This document shows positions 23,536-34,571 of a stretch of 64,000 nucleotides of DNA, piece after piece (within the stretch, counting starts at the first letter, position 1; the number at the start of each line of letters is the position of its first letter). A program made the position numbers and the translations under genes. Under the pieces are notes generated by a model. That model did no database searches. It was given only the letters and a program-made list of their open reading frames with translations, and was not told where the DNA came from. The stretch covers positions 1-64,000 of the forward strand of contig JAGOUM010000009.1 of the NCBI GenBank assembly GCA_018061265.1, in the 5' to 3' direction. The DNA is from Rhodoferax sp. (GTDB lineage: Bacteria > Pseudomonadota > Gammaproteobacteria > Burkholderiales > Burkholderiaceae_C).

Positions 23536-24377
23536 TCACTCTCCGGTATCCGGGGTTTGTTCGCCGTGATAAAAAACTCGCGGTTGCCATCACCACCCGC
23601 GATGGGTGAATCCAGCCAGTGGGTCACCCGCAACCCCAGCCCGGCACAGGCCTGGCGCAGGCGCTGCTCGACCACCGCATAGAGCGCCACATCCTTGACG
23701 ATGCCACCTTTGCCGACCTGGCCGGGTTGCAGCTCAAACTGTGGCTTGACCAGCGTCAGCAAGGTACCACCTGGCCTGAGCAAGGGCAGCAAGGCAGGCA
23801 GCACCAGGGTTTGCGAGATGAACGACAGGTCGGCCACAATCAGCTCAAACTCGGGTACAAAATCGTCTTCGGCTGTTCCGGCGCTACTCGCCTCGTTTTC
23901 AAGATCAAATTGACCTGTAGCGCTTATTCTGTCTTGGTAAGCAGCTACTAAATCAGAGGCGTTTAAGGTGCGGGCGTTACACCCTTCAACGCACAGTACG
24001 CGCGGATCGGCCCGCAGGCTCGGGTGCAACTGGGCACTGCCCACGTCGACGCCAACCACCAGCGATGCGCCATGTTGCAGCAGGCAGTCGGTAAATCCAC
24101 CGGTGCTTTGCCCCACATCCAGACACTGCCAGCCAGCCGGCTTGAGGCCCAACTGCGTCAACGCGGCTTCCAGTTTGAGCCCGCCACGTGACACATACCG
24201 CGCCTCGGCATCGTCGAGCAGACGCACCTGCGCATCTGCGGGCACCTCGTCGCCGTTCTTGACCACACGGCGCCAGACCTCGCCTTGTTGCCACTCAACG
24301 CCTCCGGCAATCAGGCGCTGCGCCTGCGAGCGGGTGCTGGCCAGTGCGCGCTGCACCAGCAGTTGGTCAATTCGCAC
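23532..24377 (-). CDS. tlyA: TlyA-family rRNA 2'-O-methyltransferase (S4 plus FtsJ-like domains)
   Basis: A 281-residue protein with an N-terminal S4 RNA-binding domain (MRIDQLLVQRALASTRSQAQ) and an FtsJ-like methyltransferase domain. The SAM site is CLDVGQSTGGFTDCLLQ, and catalytic lysines lie in the SRGGLKLEAAL and LVKPQFELQ segments. TlyA enzymes methylate rRNA ribose in some bacteria; others are called hemolysin A. Between NARTL and FELIVADLSFIS there is an unusually long loop of roughly 40 residues. Part of it (LVAAYQDRISATGQFDL) is encoded by a 50-bp repeat element. The gene overlaps metF by 4 bp and is 12 bp after ahcY, the enzyme that disposes of the SAH it produces. Confidence 0.9.
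   Translation of the reverse strand: MRIDQLLVQRALASTRSQAQRLIAGGVEWQQGEVWRRVVKNGDEVPADAQVRLLDDAEARYVSRGGLKLEAALTQLGLKPAGWQCLDVGQSTGGFTDCLLQHGASLVVGVDVGSAQLHPSLRADPRVLCVEGCNARTLNASDLVAAYQDRISATGQFDLENEASSAGTAEDDFVPEFELIVADLSFISQTLVLPALLPLLRPGGTLLTLVKPQFELQPGQVGKGGIVKDVALYAVVEQRLRQACAGLGLRVTHWLDSPIAGGDGNREFFITANKPRIPESE
23903..23952 (-). repeat. Copy of the 50-bp palindromic element inside tlyA
   Basis: On the minus strand (sense for tlyA): TTTAGTAGCTG, a 23-bp middle ending in ATAAGCGCT, then ACAGGTCAATTTGATC. It matches the copy at 62003-62052 at 30 of 50 positions with no gaps, including TAGCTG and TAAGCGCT at the same spacing, and is read in the same frame. The surrounding tlyA sequence is GC-rich while this patch is AT-leaning. 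It lies in an expanded loop, consistent with an in-frame insertion. Confidence 0.55.
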
Positions 24378-24389
24378 TGAGATCTGGTC

Positions 24390-25841
24390 TTAGTAGCGAT
24401 AGGTGTCGGCCTTGTAGGGCCCGTCCACCGACACGCCAATGTAGGCCGCCTGCTCGGCCGTCAAGGTGCTAAGCATGGCCCCCACCTTCATCAGGTGCAG
24501 GCGCGCCACTTTCTCGTCCAGATGCTTGGGCAGCACATAGACCTGACCGGACTTGTAGGCTTTGGGCTTGGTGAACAGCTCGATCTGCGCCAGGGTCTGG
24601 TTGGCAAAGCTGGAGCTCATCACAAAACTCGGGTGGCCGGTGCCGCAGCCCAGGTTCACCAGACGGCCCTTGGCCAGCAAAATGATGCGCTTGGATGGTT
24701 TCTTGCCTTTGGCCGGGAAGATCACGTGATCCACCTGCGGTTTGATCTCTTCCCACTTGCATTTGGCCAAGGAGGCCACGTCGATCTCGTTGTCAAAGTG
24801 GCCAATGTTGCAGACGATGGCCTGGTCTTTCATGGCCGCCATGTGCTCGTACGCGATCACATTCTTGTTGCCGGTGGCCGTCACAAAGATGTCGCACTTG
24901 TCAGCGGCGTATTCCATGGTCACAACCTTGTAGCCTTCCATGGCGGCTTGCAAGGCGTTGATCGGGTCGATCTCGGTCACCCACACCTGGGCGCTGAGGG
25001 CGCGCAAGGCCTGGGCGCTGCCCTTGCCCACATCGCCGTAGCCCGCCACGCAGGCCACCTTGCCGGCCACCATCACGTCGGTGGCGCGCTTGATGGCGTC
25101 CACCAGACTCTCGCGGCAGCCGTACAGGTTATCGAACTTGCTTTTGGTCACCGAGTCGTTGACATTGATGGCGCGCATCATCAGCGTGCCTTTGCTGCTC
25201 ATATCGTTCAGGCGATGCACGCCGGTGGTGGTTTCTTCGGTCACACCGATGATGTTTTTCAGGCGACGGCTGTACCAGGTGCCGTCTTGGGCCAACTTGG
25301 TCTTGATCGCGGCGTACAGGCACACTTCTTCTTCGCTGCCGGGGTTGTCGAGCAGGCTGATGTCTTTCTCGGCACGCGTACCCAGGTGCATCAGCAGCGT
25401 GGCATCACCGCCATCGTCCAGAATCATGTTCGGGCCTTCGGCAGCAGTGCCCTTTTTGCCACCAAACTCGAAGATTCGGTGGGTGTAGTCCCAGTAATCG
25501 GTGAGCGACTCGCCCTTGTAGGCAAACACCGGCGTGCCCCGGGCCACCAAAGCAGCGGCGGCGTGGTCTTGCGTCGAGAAGATGTTGCATGAGGCCCAGC
25601 GCACCTGCGCGCCCAGCGCTTGCAGAGTTTCCACCAGCACGGCGGTCTGAATCGTCATGTGCAGGCTACCGGTGATGCGCGCGCCCTTCAAGGGCTGATC
25701 ATTGGCGAATTCTTCGCGGATGGCCATCAGACCGGGCATTTCGGTCTCGGCGATGTTGAGTTCCTTGCGGCCCCAATCGGCCAGGCTCAGGTCGGCGATG
25801 TGGTAGTCGCTGAAAGTTTCGGTTTTGGATGCTGCGCCCAT
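24390..25841 (-). CDS. ahcY: S-adenosylhomocysteine hydrolase
   Basis: Splits S-adenosylhomocysteine into adenosine and homocysteine using bound NAD, relieving product inhibition of methyltransferases. The 483-residue length fits the bacterial form with an extra internal segment of about 40 residues. Visible are the substrate-domain [15 protein letters not shown] and [15 protein letters not shown] blocks and the NAD-binding [18 protein letters not shown]-terminal PYKADTYRY carries the Lys and Tyr that reach into the partner subunit. The ATG at 25841 has a GGAG five bases upstream; a GTG at 25847 is the alternative. It is preceded by a SAH riboswitch and leads the ahcY-tlyA-metF-DUF985 operon. 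Confidence 0.97.
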   Translation of the reverse strand: MGAASKTETFSDYHIADLSLADWGRKELNIAETEMPGLMAIREEFANDQPLKGARITGSLHMTIQTAVLVETLQALGAQVRWASCNIFSTQDHAAAALVARGTPVFAYKGESLTDYWDYTHRIFEFGGKKGTAAEGPNMILDDGGDATLLMHLGTRAEKDISLLDNPGSEEEVCLYAAIKTKLAQDGTWYSRRLKNIIGVTEETTTGVHRLNDMSSKGTLMMRAINVNDSVTKSKFDNLYGCRESLVDAIKRATDVMVAGKVACVAGYGDVGKGSAQALRALSAQVWVTEIDPINALQAAMEGYKVVTMEYAADKCDIFVTATGNKNVIAYEHMAAMKDQAIVCNIGHFDNEIDVASLAKCKWEEIKPQVDHVIFPAKGKKPSKRIILLAKGRLVNLGCGTGHPSFVMSSSFANQTLAQIELFTKPKAYKSGQVYVLPKHLDEKVARLHLMKVGAMLSTLTAEQAAYIGVSVDGPYKADTYRY

Positions 25842-25917
25842 GTTCACTCCAGTGGTTAAGTTTCAATCAACACTGTCATGCTGGCGGGCTGGGAAAACCG
25901 GGCTCACCGCACACAAT

Positions 25918-26032
25918 CAGTGGGTGAGCGCCGTTGAAAGACGCCAAAGCGTGTCGCTTGGGCGGGCTCCGAGCCTCACGCGACACCTGACCATTGGGCG
26001 ATCAGGATGCGGGTTGCAACGCTCCTCGGAAG
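25918..26032 (-). promoter_or_regulatory. S-adenosylhomocysteine (SAH) riboswitch
   Basis: On the minus strand the RNA begins with CCGAGGAGCGTTGCAAC, has GTGAGGCTCGG in the middle and ends with CAACGGCGCTCACCCA. These are the conserved SAH-riboswitch elements: CCGAG pairs with CTCGG, and the GAGCG of the first segment pairs with CGCTC near the 3' end. It starts a few bases after the predicted transcription start and ends about 75 bases before the ahcY ATG. SAH riboswitches are ON switches, so SAH build-up should raise ahcY and the three genes behind it. Confidence 0.93.
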
Positions 26033-26038
26033 CGGCGC

Positions 26039-26070
26039 ATTATAGGCGAGTCAGCGCCAGTCCAGCGGGT
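26039..26070 (-). promoter_or_regulatory. ahcY: ahcY operon promoter
   Basis: A perfect -10 hexamer TATAAT is the complement of 26039-26044. Transcription would start about 26032, exactly at the 5' end of the SAH riboswitch. The -35 side is poor: a TGGACT-like match at 14 bp or CGCTGG at 17 bp. Confidence 0.65.
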
Positions 26071-26176
26071 GGCCACAATTCACTGACTGTCTTGTTGTTT
26101 TCGCCTGCCCAAGCTTGAAAACCAGGATCAAAGGTCGCCCTGGGCCTTGCTTTGCTGTTGTCACCGCGCCGCTTTT

Positions 26177-26195
26177 GTAACTATTCAGTAACTAT
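26177..26195 (+). repeat. Direct repeat upstream of glgP
   Basis: GTAACTAT occurs twice with a start-to-start distance of 11 bp, one helical turn, about 77 bp before the glgP start. This is a layout used by activators that bind one DNA face. Which protein, if any, is unknown. Confidence 0.3.
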
Positions 26196-26271
26196 CTGCC
26201 AGAATCCCGCCGATCAAGGGTGCAAAATACGCCCAACTTGCGTCACTTCGCCCACCTCTGAAGGATTTCCC

Positions 26272-28701
26272 TTGAACACCAAGCACCTACCGACTGAATC
26301 TGGCGCATTGATTGATGCGCATCTGCTGCACACCATCGGGGTCGATCCGTCACAAGCCTCACCCAGCGACCTGATGCTGGCGGTATCGCAAATGGCTCGC
26401 ACCCAACTGTCGGAGCGTTGGGTCGAAACCCAGACTGAGGAACGCCAGCACAAGGCGCGCCGCGTGGTGTACCTGTCGATGGAATTCCTGATGGGGCGCA
26501 CCCTGTCCAACGCACTGGGTGCTTTGGAGTTGACCGACGACGCTGCGCGGGGTGTCAGGCAGCATGCCCAGAAACTCGAGGACATTGCAGATAGGGAACC
26601 CGACGCCGCCTTGGGCAACGGGGGTCTGGGACGGCTCGCCGCCTGTTTTCTCGATTCGATGGCCACCCTGGGGCTGCCGTCCTGGGGCTACGGCATCCGT
26701 TATGAGTACGGCATGTTCGCCCAGCACATTGCGGGTGGTTCACAACAGGAATACCCTGACCCTTGGCTGCTCGACGGCACACCCTGGGAGTTTCCACGCG
26801 CCGACATCACTTATCCGGTGCGGTTTGGTGGCTGGGTAGAGCACGTTGACGGACAGGCGTTCTGGCGCAATTCGGGTGAAGTGGCGGCCAAAGCTTATGA
26901 CATGGTGGTCCCGGGTCACGGCACCAAAAAGGTCAGCACATTGCGGTTGTGGAAAGCCGTTGCGCCCGCCCACTTTGACCTGGGCGCCTTCAATACCGGT
27001 GACTACCACCGCGCAGCCAGCGCCAAAAACGAGTTCGAGAACATTTCCTGGGTGTTGTATCCGAATGACAGCACACCGGCAGGCCGCGAGCTGCGGCTCA
27101 AGCAGGAGTATTTTTTTGTTGCTGCGTCGATGCAGGATCTGGTCAAGCGCCACCTGGAAGAACACCCATCGCTAGAGAACCTGGCAGAACACGTCGCCAT
27201 TCACCTGAACGACACCCACCCCGCCATTGGTGTGGCGGAATTGATGCGTATCCTGTGTGATGAACATGACATGGCCTGGGCCGATGCCTGGACACTGTGC
27301 TGCGCCACGTTTTCGTACACCAATCACACACTGATGCCCGAGGCCCTGGAAACCTGGCCAGTCAGCCTGATGCAGCATGTGCTGCCGCGGCATCTGGAGA
27401 TCATCTTCCGCATCAACAAGGAGTTTCTCGAGTTTGCTGCAATCAAGCGCCCGGGTGACAATCAGTTCCTGTCGCGCCTGTCGCTGATTGATGAGCATGG
27501 TGAGCGGCGGGTGCGCATGGCACATTTGTCGATTGTTGGCAGCCACATGGTCAACGGGGTTTCGGCGCTGCACTCGGACTTGCTGGTGGAAACCATCTTT
27601 GCCGACTTTGCTTTCCTTTGGCCTGAACGCTTCACCAACATGACCAATGGTGTGACGCCACGGCGCTGGCTGGCACAGGCCAACCCGGGGCTGGCCACAC
27701 TGCTCGACGATACACTGGGCAAAAGCTGGCGCCTGGATCTCGACCAGCTGCAGCAACTTAAGGGCAAGCAGTCAGACAAGGCGTTTCAACAGGCGTTCAT
27801 GGCCGTTAAACGCGCCAACAAGGTGCGCCTGGCCAAGCTGATCGCCCAGACCACGGGTATCGCCGTCAGTCCCGACAGCCTGTTTGACGTGCACGTCAAA
27901 CGTATCCACGAGTACAAACGCCAATTGCTCAATGTGCTGCATGTGGTGTGGCGTTACCAGGCCATCCTGTCCGAGCCCCATGCCCATTGGGTGCCACGCA
28001 CAGTCATCTTCGCTGGCAAGGCGGCATCGAGTTATGTGATGGCCAAGTCAATCATCCACCTGATCCATGATGTGGGCAACATCATCAATCACGACCCGCG
28101 TATTGGCGACAAACTCAAGGTCGTGTTCATCCCGAATTACGGCGTCTCGGTGGCGGAAGTGATCATGCCCGGCGCTGACCTGTCAGAACAGATCTCGACC
28201 GCCGGTACCGAAGCGTCGGGCACCGGCAACATGAAACTCGCGCTCAATGGTGCCTTGACCATTGGCACCGATGACGGTGCCAATATCGAAATCCGTCAGA
28301 ACGTCGGTGATGACAATATTTTCATCTTTGGCCTAAAAACGCCCGAAGTGAAAGCGCTGCGTTACAGCGGTTACCAGCCGATGCGTTATTACGAAAAACT
28401 GCCCGCCCTGAAGAGTGTGCTTGACGCCATTGCTGGCGGCGGTTTCTCGCCCGATGAACCCGGGCGTTATCGCCCGCTGGTCGACTCTTTGTTATGGGGT
28501 GGTGACCACTACATGCTGCTGGCCGACTTCGAGTCGTACATCGGCACCCAGGCCAGGGTCGATGCGCTATACCGCAAACCATCACAATGGTGCGAACACG
28601 CCATCGCCAATGTGGCAGGTATGGGTGTATTCTCATCTGACCGCACAATTGGTGAGTACGCCAAACAAATCTGGCATGTCGCACCGATCAATGGCCGTTA
28701 A
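26272..28701 (+). CDS. glgP: Glycogen/maltodextrin phosphorylase
   Basis: Releases glucose-1-phosphate from alpha-1,4-glucan ends using pyridoxal phosphate. The start is a TTG at 26272 with GAAGGA seven bases upstream, giving 809 residues, close to the usual 815-830; the frame continues upstream without family similarity. Conserved blocks include [33 protein letters not shown], the HLNDTHPAI substrate loop, [13 protein letters not shown] and the C-terminal [19 protein letters not shown] whose Lys binds the cofactor. It leads a + strand glgP-glgB-glgX group. Confidence 0.96.
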   Translation: MNTKHLPTESGALIDAHLLHTIGVDPSQASPSDLMLAVSQMARTQLSERWVETQTEERQHKARRVVYLSMEFLMGRTLSNALGALELTDDAARGVRQHAQKLEDIADREPDAALGNGGLGRLAACFLDSMATLGLPSWGYGIRYEYGMFAQHIAGGSQQEYPDPWLLDGTPWEFPRADITYPVRFGGWVEHVDGQAFWRNSGEVAAKAYDMVVPGHGTKKVSTLRLWKAVAPAHFDLGAFNTGDYHRAASAKNEFENISWVLYPNDSTPAGRELRLKQEYFFVAASMQDLVKRHLEEHPSLENLAEHVAIHLNDTHPAIGVAELMRILCDEHDMAWADAWTLCCATFSYTNHTLMPEALETWPVSLMQHVLPRHLEIIFRINKEFLEFAAIKRPGDNQFLSRLSLIDEHGERRVRMAHLSIVGSHMVNGVSALHSDLLVETIFADFAFLWPERFTNMTNGVTPRRWLAQANPGLATLLDDTLGKSWRLDLDQLQQLKGKQSDKAFQQAFMAVKRANKVRLAKLIAQTTGIAVSPDSLFDVHVKRIHEYKRQLLNVLHVVWRYQAILSEPHAHWVPRTVIFAGKAASSYVMAKSIIHLIHDVGNIINHDPRIGDKLKVVFIPNYGVSVAEVIMPGADLSEQISTAGTEASGTGNMKLALNGALTIGTDDGANIEIRQNVGDDNIFIFGLKTPEVKALRYSGYQPMRYYEKLPALKSVLDAIAGGGFSPDEPGRYRPLVDSLLWGGDHYMLLADFESYIGTQARVDALYRKPSQWCEHAIANVAGMGVFSSDRTIGEYAKQIWHVAPINGR

Positions 28702-28742
28702 GGTCACGATTGCCTTTTGTCTTCCAACCTGTTAGGTCGGTC

Positions 28743-30920
28743 ATGCTGCACGCCGCTGAAATTGATTCCGTTCGTCACGCCACCCATGGTGATCCATTTG
28801 CCACACTTGGGCCCCATGAGGTCGCACCGGGTCAGCAGTCCATCCGGTGTTTTTTGCCTGGTGCAGAGCGGGTTCTCGTCATGGCAGCCGATGGACAAAC
28901 CCTGGGTGAATTAACACGAATTCACGAGGACGGGTTTTACGAAGGTGTCGTCGATTTATCGGCCAATAGTGCCTATCGACTGCAAGTGTTGTGGCATGGC
29001 GGCCAGCAGGACACCATCGACGACCCCTACCGGTTTCCGCTGGTGCTTGGGGAGATGGATGTCTGGCTGCTCGGTGAAGGTACCCACTTGCGCCCATTTG
29101 AGGTGTTGGGCGCTCAGGTCAGCACCATGTTGGGGGTTGCAGGTACCCGCTTTGCCGTCTGGGCACCCAATGCGTCACGAGTCAGCGTCGTGGGAGACTT
29201 CAACCTTTGGGACGGGCGCCGGCATCCGATGCGACTGCGTCGCGAGTGTGGCGTCTGGGAGCTGTTTTTGCCCGGGGTGCACAAAGACGCACGTTACAAG
29301 TTCGAGTTGCGCAGCCGTCATGGCCAGGTCTTGCCGCAGCACGCCGACCCCTACGCCCTGCAGTGCGAACTTCGCCCGGCCACGGCCAGCATGGTCGGCG
29401 AGTTGCCACCCATGCAAGCCGTATCCACGTCGCGCCAACAAGCCAACGCGCTGGGTGCACCCATCAGCATTTATGAGGTCCATCTGGGTTCCTGGCGCCG
29501 TGTCGCCGAAGACGGTAACCGCTGGCTTACCTGGGACGAACTGGCCGACACGCTGATTCCCTATGTGCAGGAAATGGCCTTTACCCACATTGAGTTGATG
29601 CCGGTAAGCGAGCACCCGTTTGACGGTTCCTGGGGCTATCAGCCCATTGGCCTGTATGCGCCAACCTCGCGCTTCGGAGACCCGAGCGGGTTTGGCCGGT
29701 TGGTACAGCGCTGCCATGATGCTGGCATCGGCATGATTCTGGACTGGGTGCCAGCCCACTTTCCAACCGACAGTCATGGACTTGCCAATTTTGACGGGAC
29801 CCATCTCTATGAGTACGCGGACCCGCGCGAGGGCTTCCACAACGACTGGAACACACTGATTTACAACCTGGGCCGCACCGAAGTGCGTAACTTTCTGGTC
29901 GGCAATGCGCTTTACTGGCTTGAACGTTTTGGTGTCGACGGGCTGCGTGTGGATGCGGTGGCTTCGATGCTCTACAAGGACTACAGCCGCCAGGCAGGCG
30001 AATGGATTCCAAACGCCTACGGAGGCCGCGAAAACCTTGAGGCCATTGCCTTCCTGAAACGCATGAACGAGGTGGTGGGTGTGGAGCGTGCACAAGCCAT
30101 TACCCTGGCCGAAGAATCAACGGCCTACCCGGCGGTATCGCGGCCCACCTTCGCCGGTGGTCTGGGCTTCCACTACAAATGGAACATGGGCTGGATGCAT
30201 GACACCCTGACCTACATGGCGCGTGACCCGATCTACCGTCAGCACCATCAGGGTGAATTGACCTTCAGCATGGTCTACGCATTTAATGAGAACTTTGTCC
30301 TGCCGATTTCACACGACGAAGTGGTGCATGGCAAGGGTTCTCTGCTGAACAAAATGCCAGGCGACCGCTGGCAACAGATGGCCAATTTGCGGGTGTTTTT
30401 TGGATACATGTTTGGCCACCCGGGCAAGAAACTGCTGTTTATGGGGTGTGAGTTTGCCCAGGAACGCGAATGGAATCACGACCAGAGTCTGGATTGGCAT
30501 TTACTGGAGCAACCCGCCCATGCGGGCATACAGCGCTTGGTCCGCGACCTCAACCGGGTTTACCGCGCCACACCGGCGCTTTACGAGCAGGATTTTGTGC
30601 CGGCCGGGTTCGAGTGGATTGAGCACAATGACACCCAACGCTCAACCCTGAGTTTTGTACGCCGCAGCAGCGATGGCCGATTCATCATCGTAGTTTGTAA
30701 TTTCACTCCTAGCGTCTGGTACGACTATCGCATCGGTGTGCCTCAGCCGGGAAACTACCGGGAAGTTCTCAACACGGACTCTGATTGTTACGGCGGCAGC
30801 AATGTCCGCGCCATCGACGGGCAGGTTGGCGCGGCGGATCTGCCATGGAACGGCCGACCCCACTCGATTTCGATCAACCTGCCGCCTCTGGCCAGCGTCT
30901 TCATTGAATGGACGAACTAA
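28743..30920 (+). CDS. glgB: 1,4-alpha-glucan branching enzyme
   Basis: Introduces alpha-1,6 branches in glycogen. The 725-residue protein has an N-terminal carbohydrate-binding module (FATLGPHEV), a second beta-sandwich ([18 protein letters not shown]) and a GH13 barrel. Catalytic residues are visible: nucleophile Asp in [12 protein letters not shown], acid Glu in LAEESTAYP and the transition-state Asp in [11 protein letters not shown]. The ATG at 28743 matches E. coli GlgB length. Its end overlaps glgX by 13 bp, so the two are translated together. Confidence 0.97.
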   Translation: MLHAAEIDSVRHATHGDPFATLGPHEVAPGQQSIRCFLPGAERVLVMAADGQTLGELTRIHEDGFYEGVVDLSANSAYRLQVLWHGGQQDTIDDPYRFPLVLGEMDVWLLGEGTHLRPFEVLGAQVSTMLGVAGTRFAVWAPNASRVSVVGDFNLWDGRRHPMRLRRECGVWELFLPGVHKDARYKFELRSRHGQVLPQHADPYALQCELRPATASMVGELPPMQAVSTSRQQANALGAPISIYEVHLGSWRRVAEDGNRWLTWDELADTLIPYVQEMAFTHIELMPVSEHPFDGSWGYQPIGLYAPTSRFGDPSGFGRLVQRCHDAGIGMILDWVPAHFPTDSHGLANFDGTHLYEYADPREGFHNDWNTLIYNLGRTEVRNFLVGNALYWLERFGVDGLRVDAVASMLYKDYSRQAGEWIPNAYGGRENLEAIAFLKRMNEVVGVERAQAITLAEESTAYPAVSRPTFAGGLGFHYKWNMGWMHDTLTYMARDPIYRQHHQGELTFSMVYAFNENFVLPISHDEVVHGKGSLLNKMPGDRWQQMANLRVFFGYMFGHPGKKLLFMGCEFAQEREWNHDQSLDWHLLEQPAHAGIQRLVRDLNRVYRATPALYEQDFVPAGFEWIEHNDTQRSTLSFVRRSSDGRFIIVVCNFTPSVWYDYRIGVPQPGNYREVLNTDSDCYGGSNVRAIDGQVGAADLPWNGRPHSISINLPPLASVFIEWTN

Positions 30921-33028
30921 GCGCAGCCACACTGCAAACTGGCCAAGCCTGGCCGCTGGGCGCCCATTTTGACGGCCATGGCACCAACTTTGCCGTGTTT
31001 TCGGCCAATGCGCAGGCGGTTGATCTGTGCATTTTTGACGGAACCGCCAATCACGAACTTGCGCGCTTGCGACTGCCCGGTCACACCGGTGACGTCTGGC
31101 ACGGTTATCTGCCCAGCGCTAAACCCGGCACCGTTTACGGCTTGCGGGTGCGTGGCCCGTGGCGACCCGATCGGGGCCACCGGTTTGATGCGTCCAAGCT
31201 GCTGCTCGACCCCTACGCGCGCGACATTGTGGGTGAGTTCATCTGGCGACCTGAACATTTCGCCCCGGACCGGCAACACCCACGTCATCTGGAAACCCAC
31301 GATAACGCCAAGTTGGCGCTCAAAGCCAGAGTCGTGCATGAATCATTCGAGTGGGAAGACGATCAAGCGCCCAACATCCCGTTGGCCGGATCGATCCTCT
31401 ACGAGTGCCATGTCAAGGGGTTCTCCCAGCGCAATCCGCAGGTGCCACCGGAGATCAGGGGCACATTTGCCGGCATGGGCCACAGCGCATCCATCAGCCA
31501 CCTCAAATCGCTCGGAGTCACAGCTGTCAATTTGTTGCCGGTGCATTACAGCCTGAGCGAAGAGCGTCTGGTCGGCATGGGACTGAGCAATTATTGGGGC
31601 TACAACACCATCGGGTTTTTTTGTGTCAACCCGAGGCTGTGCAGCGGCGTCGGCGGCCTGAGCCCACGCAACGAATTCCGAACCATGGTCCAGGCTCTGC
31701 ACAAGGCCGGGATTGAGGTGATCCTTGACGTGGTTTATAACCACACGGCCGAGGCGGATCACTCCGGACCCACCATCAGTTTTCGCGGGCTTGACAATGC
31801 AAGTTACTACCGGCTGACACCCGGTGACCCCAGTCGCTATGAAAACTACAGCGGTTGTGGCAACACGCTGGATGTGCAACAGCCCAGAGTGCTGCAGTTG
31901 GTGATGGACAGTCTGCGCTATTGGGTCAGCGATATGCACGTGGACGGTTTCCGGTTTGATCTGGCGACCGTGCTTGGCCGCACCGACACCGGTTTTTCCC
32001 AGCAGGCCGCGTTTTTTGCAGCGGTGGCGCAAGACCCGGTGTTGTGCCGCGTCAAGATGATTGCCGAGCCTTGGGATATTGGTCCGGGTGGTTATCAGGT
32101 GGGGCAGTTCCCGCGCGGCTGGCTCGAATGGAACGACAAGTTCCGCGACAGCGTGCGCCGATTCTGGGTGCAAAGCGCGGCGTCGCCCCAGTCCGCCGCA
32201 GTTGGCGGTACCCGGGGCGACTTCGCCATGCGCCTGTGTGGCTCGTCCGATCTGTACCAGTCGCGTCGACGTGCACCGGCCGAGTCCCTCAACTACGTCA
32301 TATCCCACGATGGCTTCACTCTGCGTGACCTGTTAAGTTACAACCAGCGCCGCAATCTGGCCAACGGGGAAGAAAACCGTGATGGCCAGGGCAACAGCCT
32401 GAACTTCAATTGTGGCTTCGAAGGCCCGAGCGAAGTGCCCACGGTCAACCGCATGCGTAGCCGTCTGCAACGTACCTTGCTGACCACACTGTTGTTGGCC
32501 CAGGGCACACCTATGCTGTGTGCAGGTGATGAAATGGGGCACACCCAGGGCGGCAACAACAACCCCTATTGCCAGGATGGACCGATCACCTGGCTCAACT
32601 GGGAGTCACAAGACGCGGATTTACTGGCATTCACGCAGTACCTGATCTCGCTGCGGCATCAGTTGAACCCCTTTGCCAACCAGTGGTACAGCGGCGTGGC
32701 GGATGCAGAAGGAAACTACGACCTTTCCTGGTGGAACGCCGATGGCAGTGCCTTGCAGGGGGATGTCTGGCACCATCCTGCCCATCGCAGCCTGGCGTGC
32801 CTGATAGGCAAACCGGGTCGTTCCAAATCACCCTTGCTGTTGCTGATCAACAGTGGTGTCAGCCCGGTTACTTTTTCACTGCCACGCGGCGAGTGGCAGG
32901 CACTGCTTGATACCAGCCACCCGCGCGGACTTGCCGTGTGGCGCGCCGCTGGCTCCACACCGGTGCCGGTTGTGGCACACAGCATCCTGCTGCTGCAGCA
33001 AGCCACCACACGCCAGTTCCAAAGATAG
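30908..33028 (+). CDS. glgX: Glycogen debranching enzyme GlgX
   Basis: Hydrolyses alpha-1,6 branches left after phosphorylase action. A 706-residue isoamylase-type GH13 protein, with an N-terminal CBM48 ([20 protein letters not shown]) and barrel motifs [25 protein letters not shown] (nucleophile Asp), [13 protein letters not shown] (acid Glu) and [14 protein letters not shown]. The start lies inside the end of glgB. It ends 6 bp from the convergent malQ stop. Confidence 0.96.
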   Translation: MDELSAATLQTGQAWPLGAHFDGHGTNFAVFSANAQAVDLCIFDGTANHELARLRLPGHTGDVWHGYLPSAKPGTVYGLRVRGPWRPDRGHRFDASKLLLDPYARDIVGEFIWRPEHFAPDRQHPRHLETHDNAKLALKARVVHESFEWEDDQAPNIPLAGSILYECHVKGFSQRNPQVPPEIRGTFAGMGHSASISHLKSLGVTAVNLLPVHYSLSEERLVGMGLSNYWGYNTIGFFCVNPRLCSGVGGLSPRNEFRTMVQALHKAGIEVILDVVYNHTAEADHSGPTISFRGLDNASYYRLTPGDPSRYENYSGCGNTLDVQQPRVLQLVMDSLRYWVSDMHVDGFRFDLATVLGRTDTGFSQQAAFFAAVAQDPVLCRVKMIAEPWDIGPGGYQVGQFPRGWLEWNDKFRDSVRRFWVQSAASPQSAAVGGTRGDFAMRLCGSSDLYQSRRRAPAESLNYVISHDGFTLRDLLSYNQRRNLANGEENRDGQGNSLNFNCGFEGPSEVPTVNRMRSRLQRTLLTTLLLAQGTPMLCAGDEMGHTQGGNNNPYCQDGPITWLNWESQDADLLAFTQYLISLRHQLNPFANQWYSGVADAEGNYDLSWWNADGSALQGDVWHHPAHRSLACLIGKPGRSKSPLLLLINSGVSPVTFSLPRGEWQALLDTSHPRGLAVWRAAGSTPVPVVAHSILLLQQATTRQFQR

Positions 33029-33034
33029 CCCAGT

Positions 33035-34531
33035 TCAGTGCTGGCGATCACTCTCGCGTGCCAGCTGTGCCAATTTTTTGCTGATGGACGGGTCAAACCA
33101 GTCCCAGCTGAACCGCCAGGTCCAGCACCCCATGGTACCTGGTGTGTTCATACGATGTGTGCCATCGAGCCCCAACGCATCCTGCAACTGGCACAGCGCA
33201 ATACTGGCCACTGACCGATTGATGGCCTCCAGCATGGCCCAATGCACATTTTCTGGCCCGGCATTAAGATAACGGCCAGCAAATTGGCGCTCATGCTCAC
33301 TGCAATTAGCCCACCAGCCTCGCACCGTGTCATTGTCGTGGGTGCCTGTGTAGACGACAGTTCCGGGTTCATAGCTGGCTGGTAGAAACACATGGTTTTC
33401 GTCACCAGAAAAACCGAACTGCAGTATTTTCATACCCGGAAAACCCAGACGCAGACGCAGCGCCGTCACCTCTGATGTGATGATGCCCAAGTCTTCCGCA
33501 ATGATGGGCAACTCGCCTAAAGCGCCGGCCAAAGCAACAAACAGATCGTCGGCCGGGCCAGGTTGCCAACGGCCGTGTATGGCCGTCGGTTCATCTGCAG
33601 GGATTTCCCAATAGTCAACAAAGCCACGGAAGTGGTCAATTCTGACAATATCCGCCAGACTCAACTGGCGGCGCATTCGCGCAATCCACCAGCGGTACGC
33701 ATCACCCTTCATGGCCGACCAGTTGTAGAGCGGGTTACCCCAGCGCTGACCCGTTTCAGAAAAGAAGTCAGGCGGCACACCCGCAATCACCGACGGGGAG
33801 CCATCCGCGTCGAGCATGTAAAGGTCGGGCCTGGCCCAACAATCCGCACTGTGGTGGGCAATAAAAATTGGCAAATCACCTACCGTGAGTACATGACGAT
33901 CCCGCGCATACGCCCGTAGCGCCTGCCATTGGACATCGAACTGCCACTGGACAAAACCCCAAAATGCGATCTCGTGCGCGAACTCGGTACGCGCCTGTGC
34001 CATAGCGTCGGCTTCGCGCCTGGCCAATGGGGCTGGCCAGGCAGGCCAGACCGCCCCTGCAAAGCGGGTGTCGAGCGCCATGAACAGCGCATAGTCATCA
34101 AGCCAGGATTGTTGCGAAAGCACCCACTCATGCAGTTCGTCTTGATCGGCCCGCTTGGCACGTTTCTCAAAACCGGAAAACGCCTCACGAAGCTTCTTCA
34201 TTCGCCATTCATTGACAAGGTGGTAATCCACCTTGAGCGGATCAAAGCTGGCGTGCAGGCTACGACTGCTCAACCAGCCACGCTCACGCAGCGGTTCAAA
34301 AGCAACCAAGGTAGGATTTCCGGCAAATGCTGAACTCCCCATGTACGGCGAATACCCCGGTCCAACCGGTCCCAGCGGCAAAGTTTGCCAGAGTGTTTGC
34401 CCCGCCGATTGAAGCCAGTCAACAAACCGGTAGGCATCCGGCCCAAAATCGCCAGAACCGTGTGGGCCAGGCAATGATGTCGGGTGCAGCAACACCCCGG
34501 CGCGACGCTGCTTTAACAAGGTGTGGGTCAT
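33035..34531 (-). CDS. malQ: 4-alpha-glucanotransferase (amylomaltase)
   Basis: Transfers maltodextrin segments and frees glucose, recycling short chains left by phosphorylase and debranching. The 498-residue form has the GH77 motifs RRAGVLLHPTSLPGPHGSGD, the DIVRIDHFRGF nucleophile region, the IIAEDLGI acid and TGTHDNDTVRGWW. The ATG at 34531 is preferred; the same frame is open far upstream into glgA, but those residues are not family-like and no good ribosome site was seen for any start. It follows glgA by 40 bp. Confidence 0.95.
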   Translation of the reverse strand: MTHTLLKQRRAGVLLHPTSLPGPHGSGDFGPDAYRFVDWLQSAGQTLWQTLPLGPVGPGYSPYMGSSAFAGNPTLVAFEPLRERGWLSSRSLHASFDPLKVDYHLVNEWRMKKLREAFSGFEKRAKRADQDELHEWVLSQQSWLDDYALFMALDTRFAGAVWPAWPAPLARREADAMAQARTEFAHEIAFWGFVQWQFDVQWQALRAYARDRHVLTVGDLPIFIAHHSADCWARPDLYMLDADGSPSVIAGVPPDFFSETGQRWGNPLYNWSAMKGDAYRWWIARMRRQLSLADIVRIDHFRGFVDYWEIPADEPTAIHGRWQPGPADDLFVALAGALGELPIIAEDLGIITSEVTALRLRLGFPGMKILQFGFSGDENHVFLPASYEPGTVVYTGTHDNDTVRGWWANCSEHERQFAGRYLNAGPENVHWAMLEAINRSVASIALCQLQDALGLDGTHRMNTPGTMGCWTWRFSWDWFDPSISKKLAQLARESDRQH

Positions 34532-34571
34532 GTCGTGGGATGCCTTCTCAGCCGGAATGCAGGACTCAAGT

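Larger units (their letters stand above)
25842..26271. other. Divergent intergenic region ahcY/glgP (430 bp)
   Basis: It holds, from right to left on the minus strand, the ahcY promoter and the SAH riboswitch, then a 70-base tail to the ahcY start. The right half (about 26050-26271) must carry the glgP promoter. There I see only an 11-bp-spaced direct repeat GTAACTAT (26177-26184 and 26188-26195) and no convincing -35/-10 pair. Confidence 0.7.
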
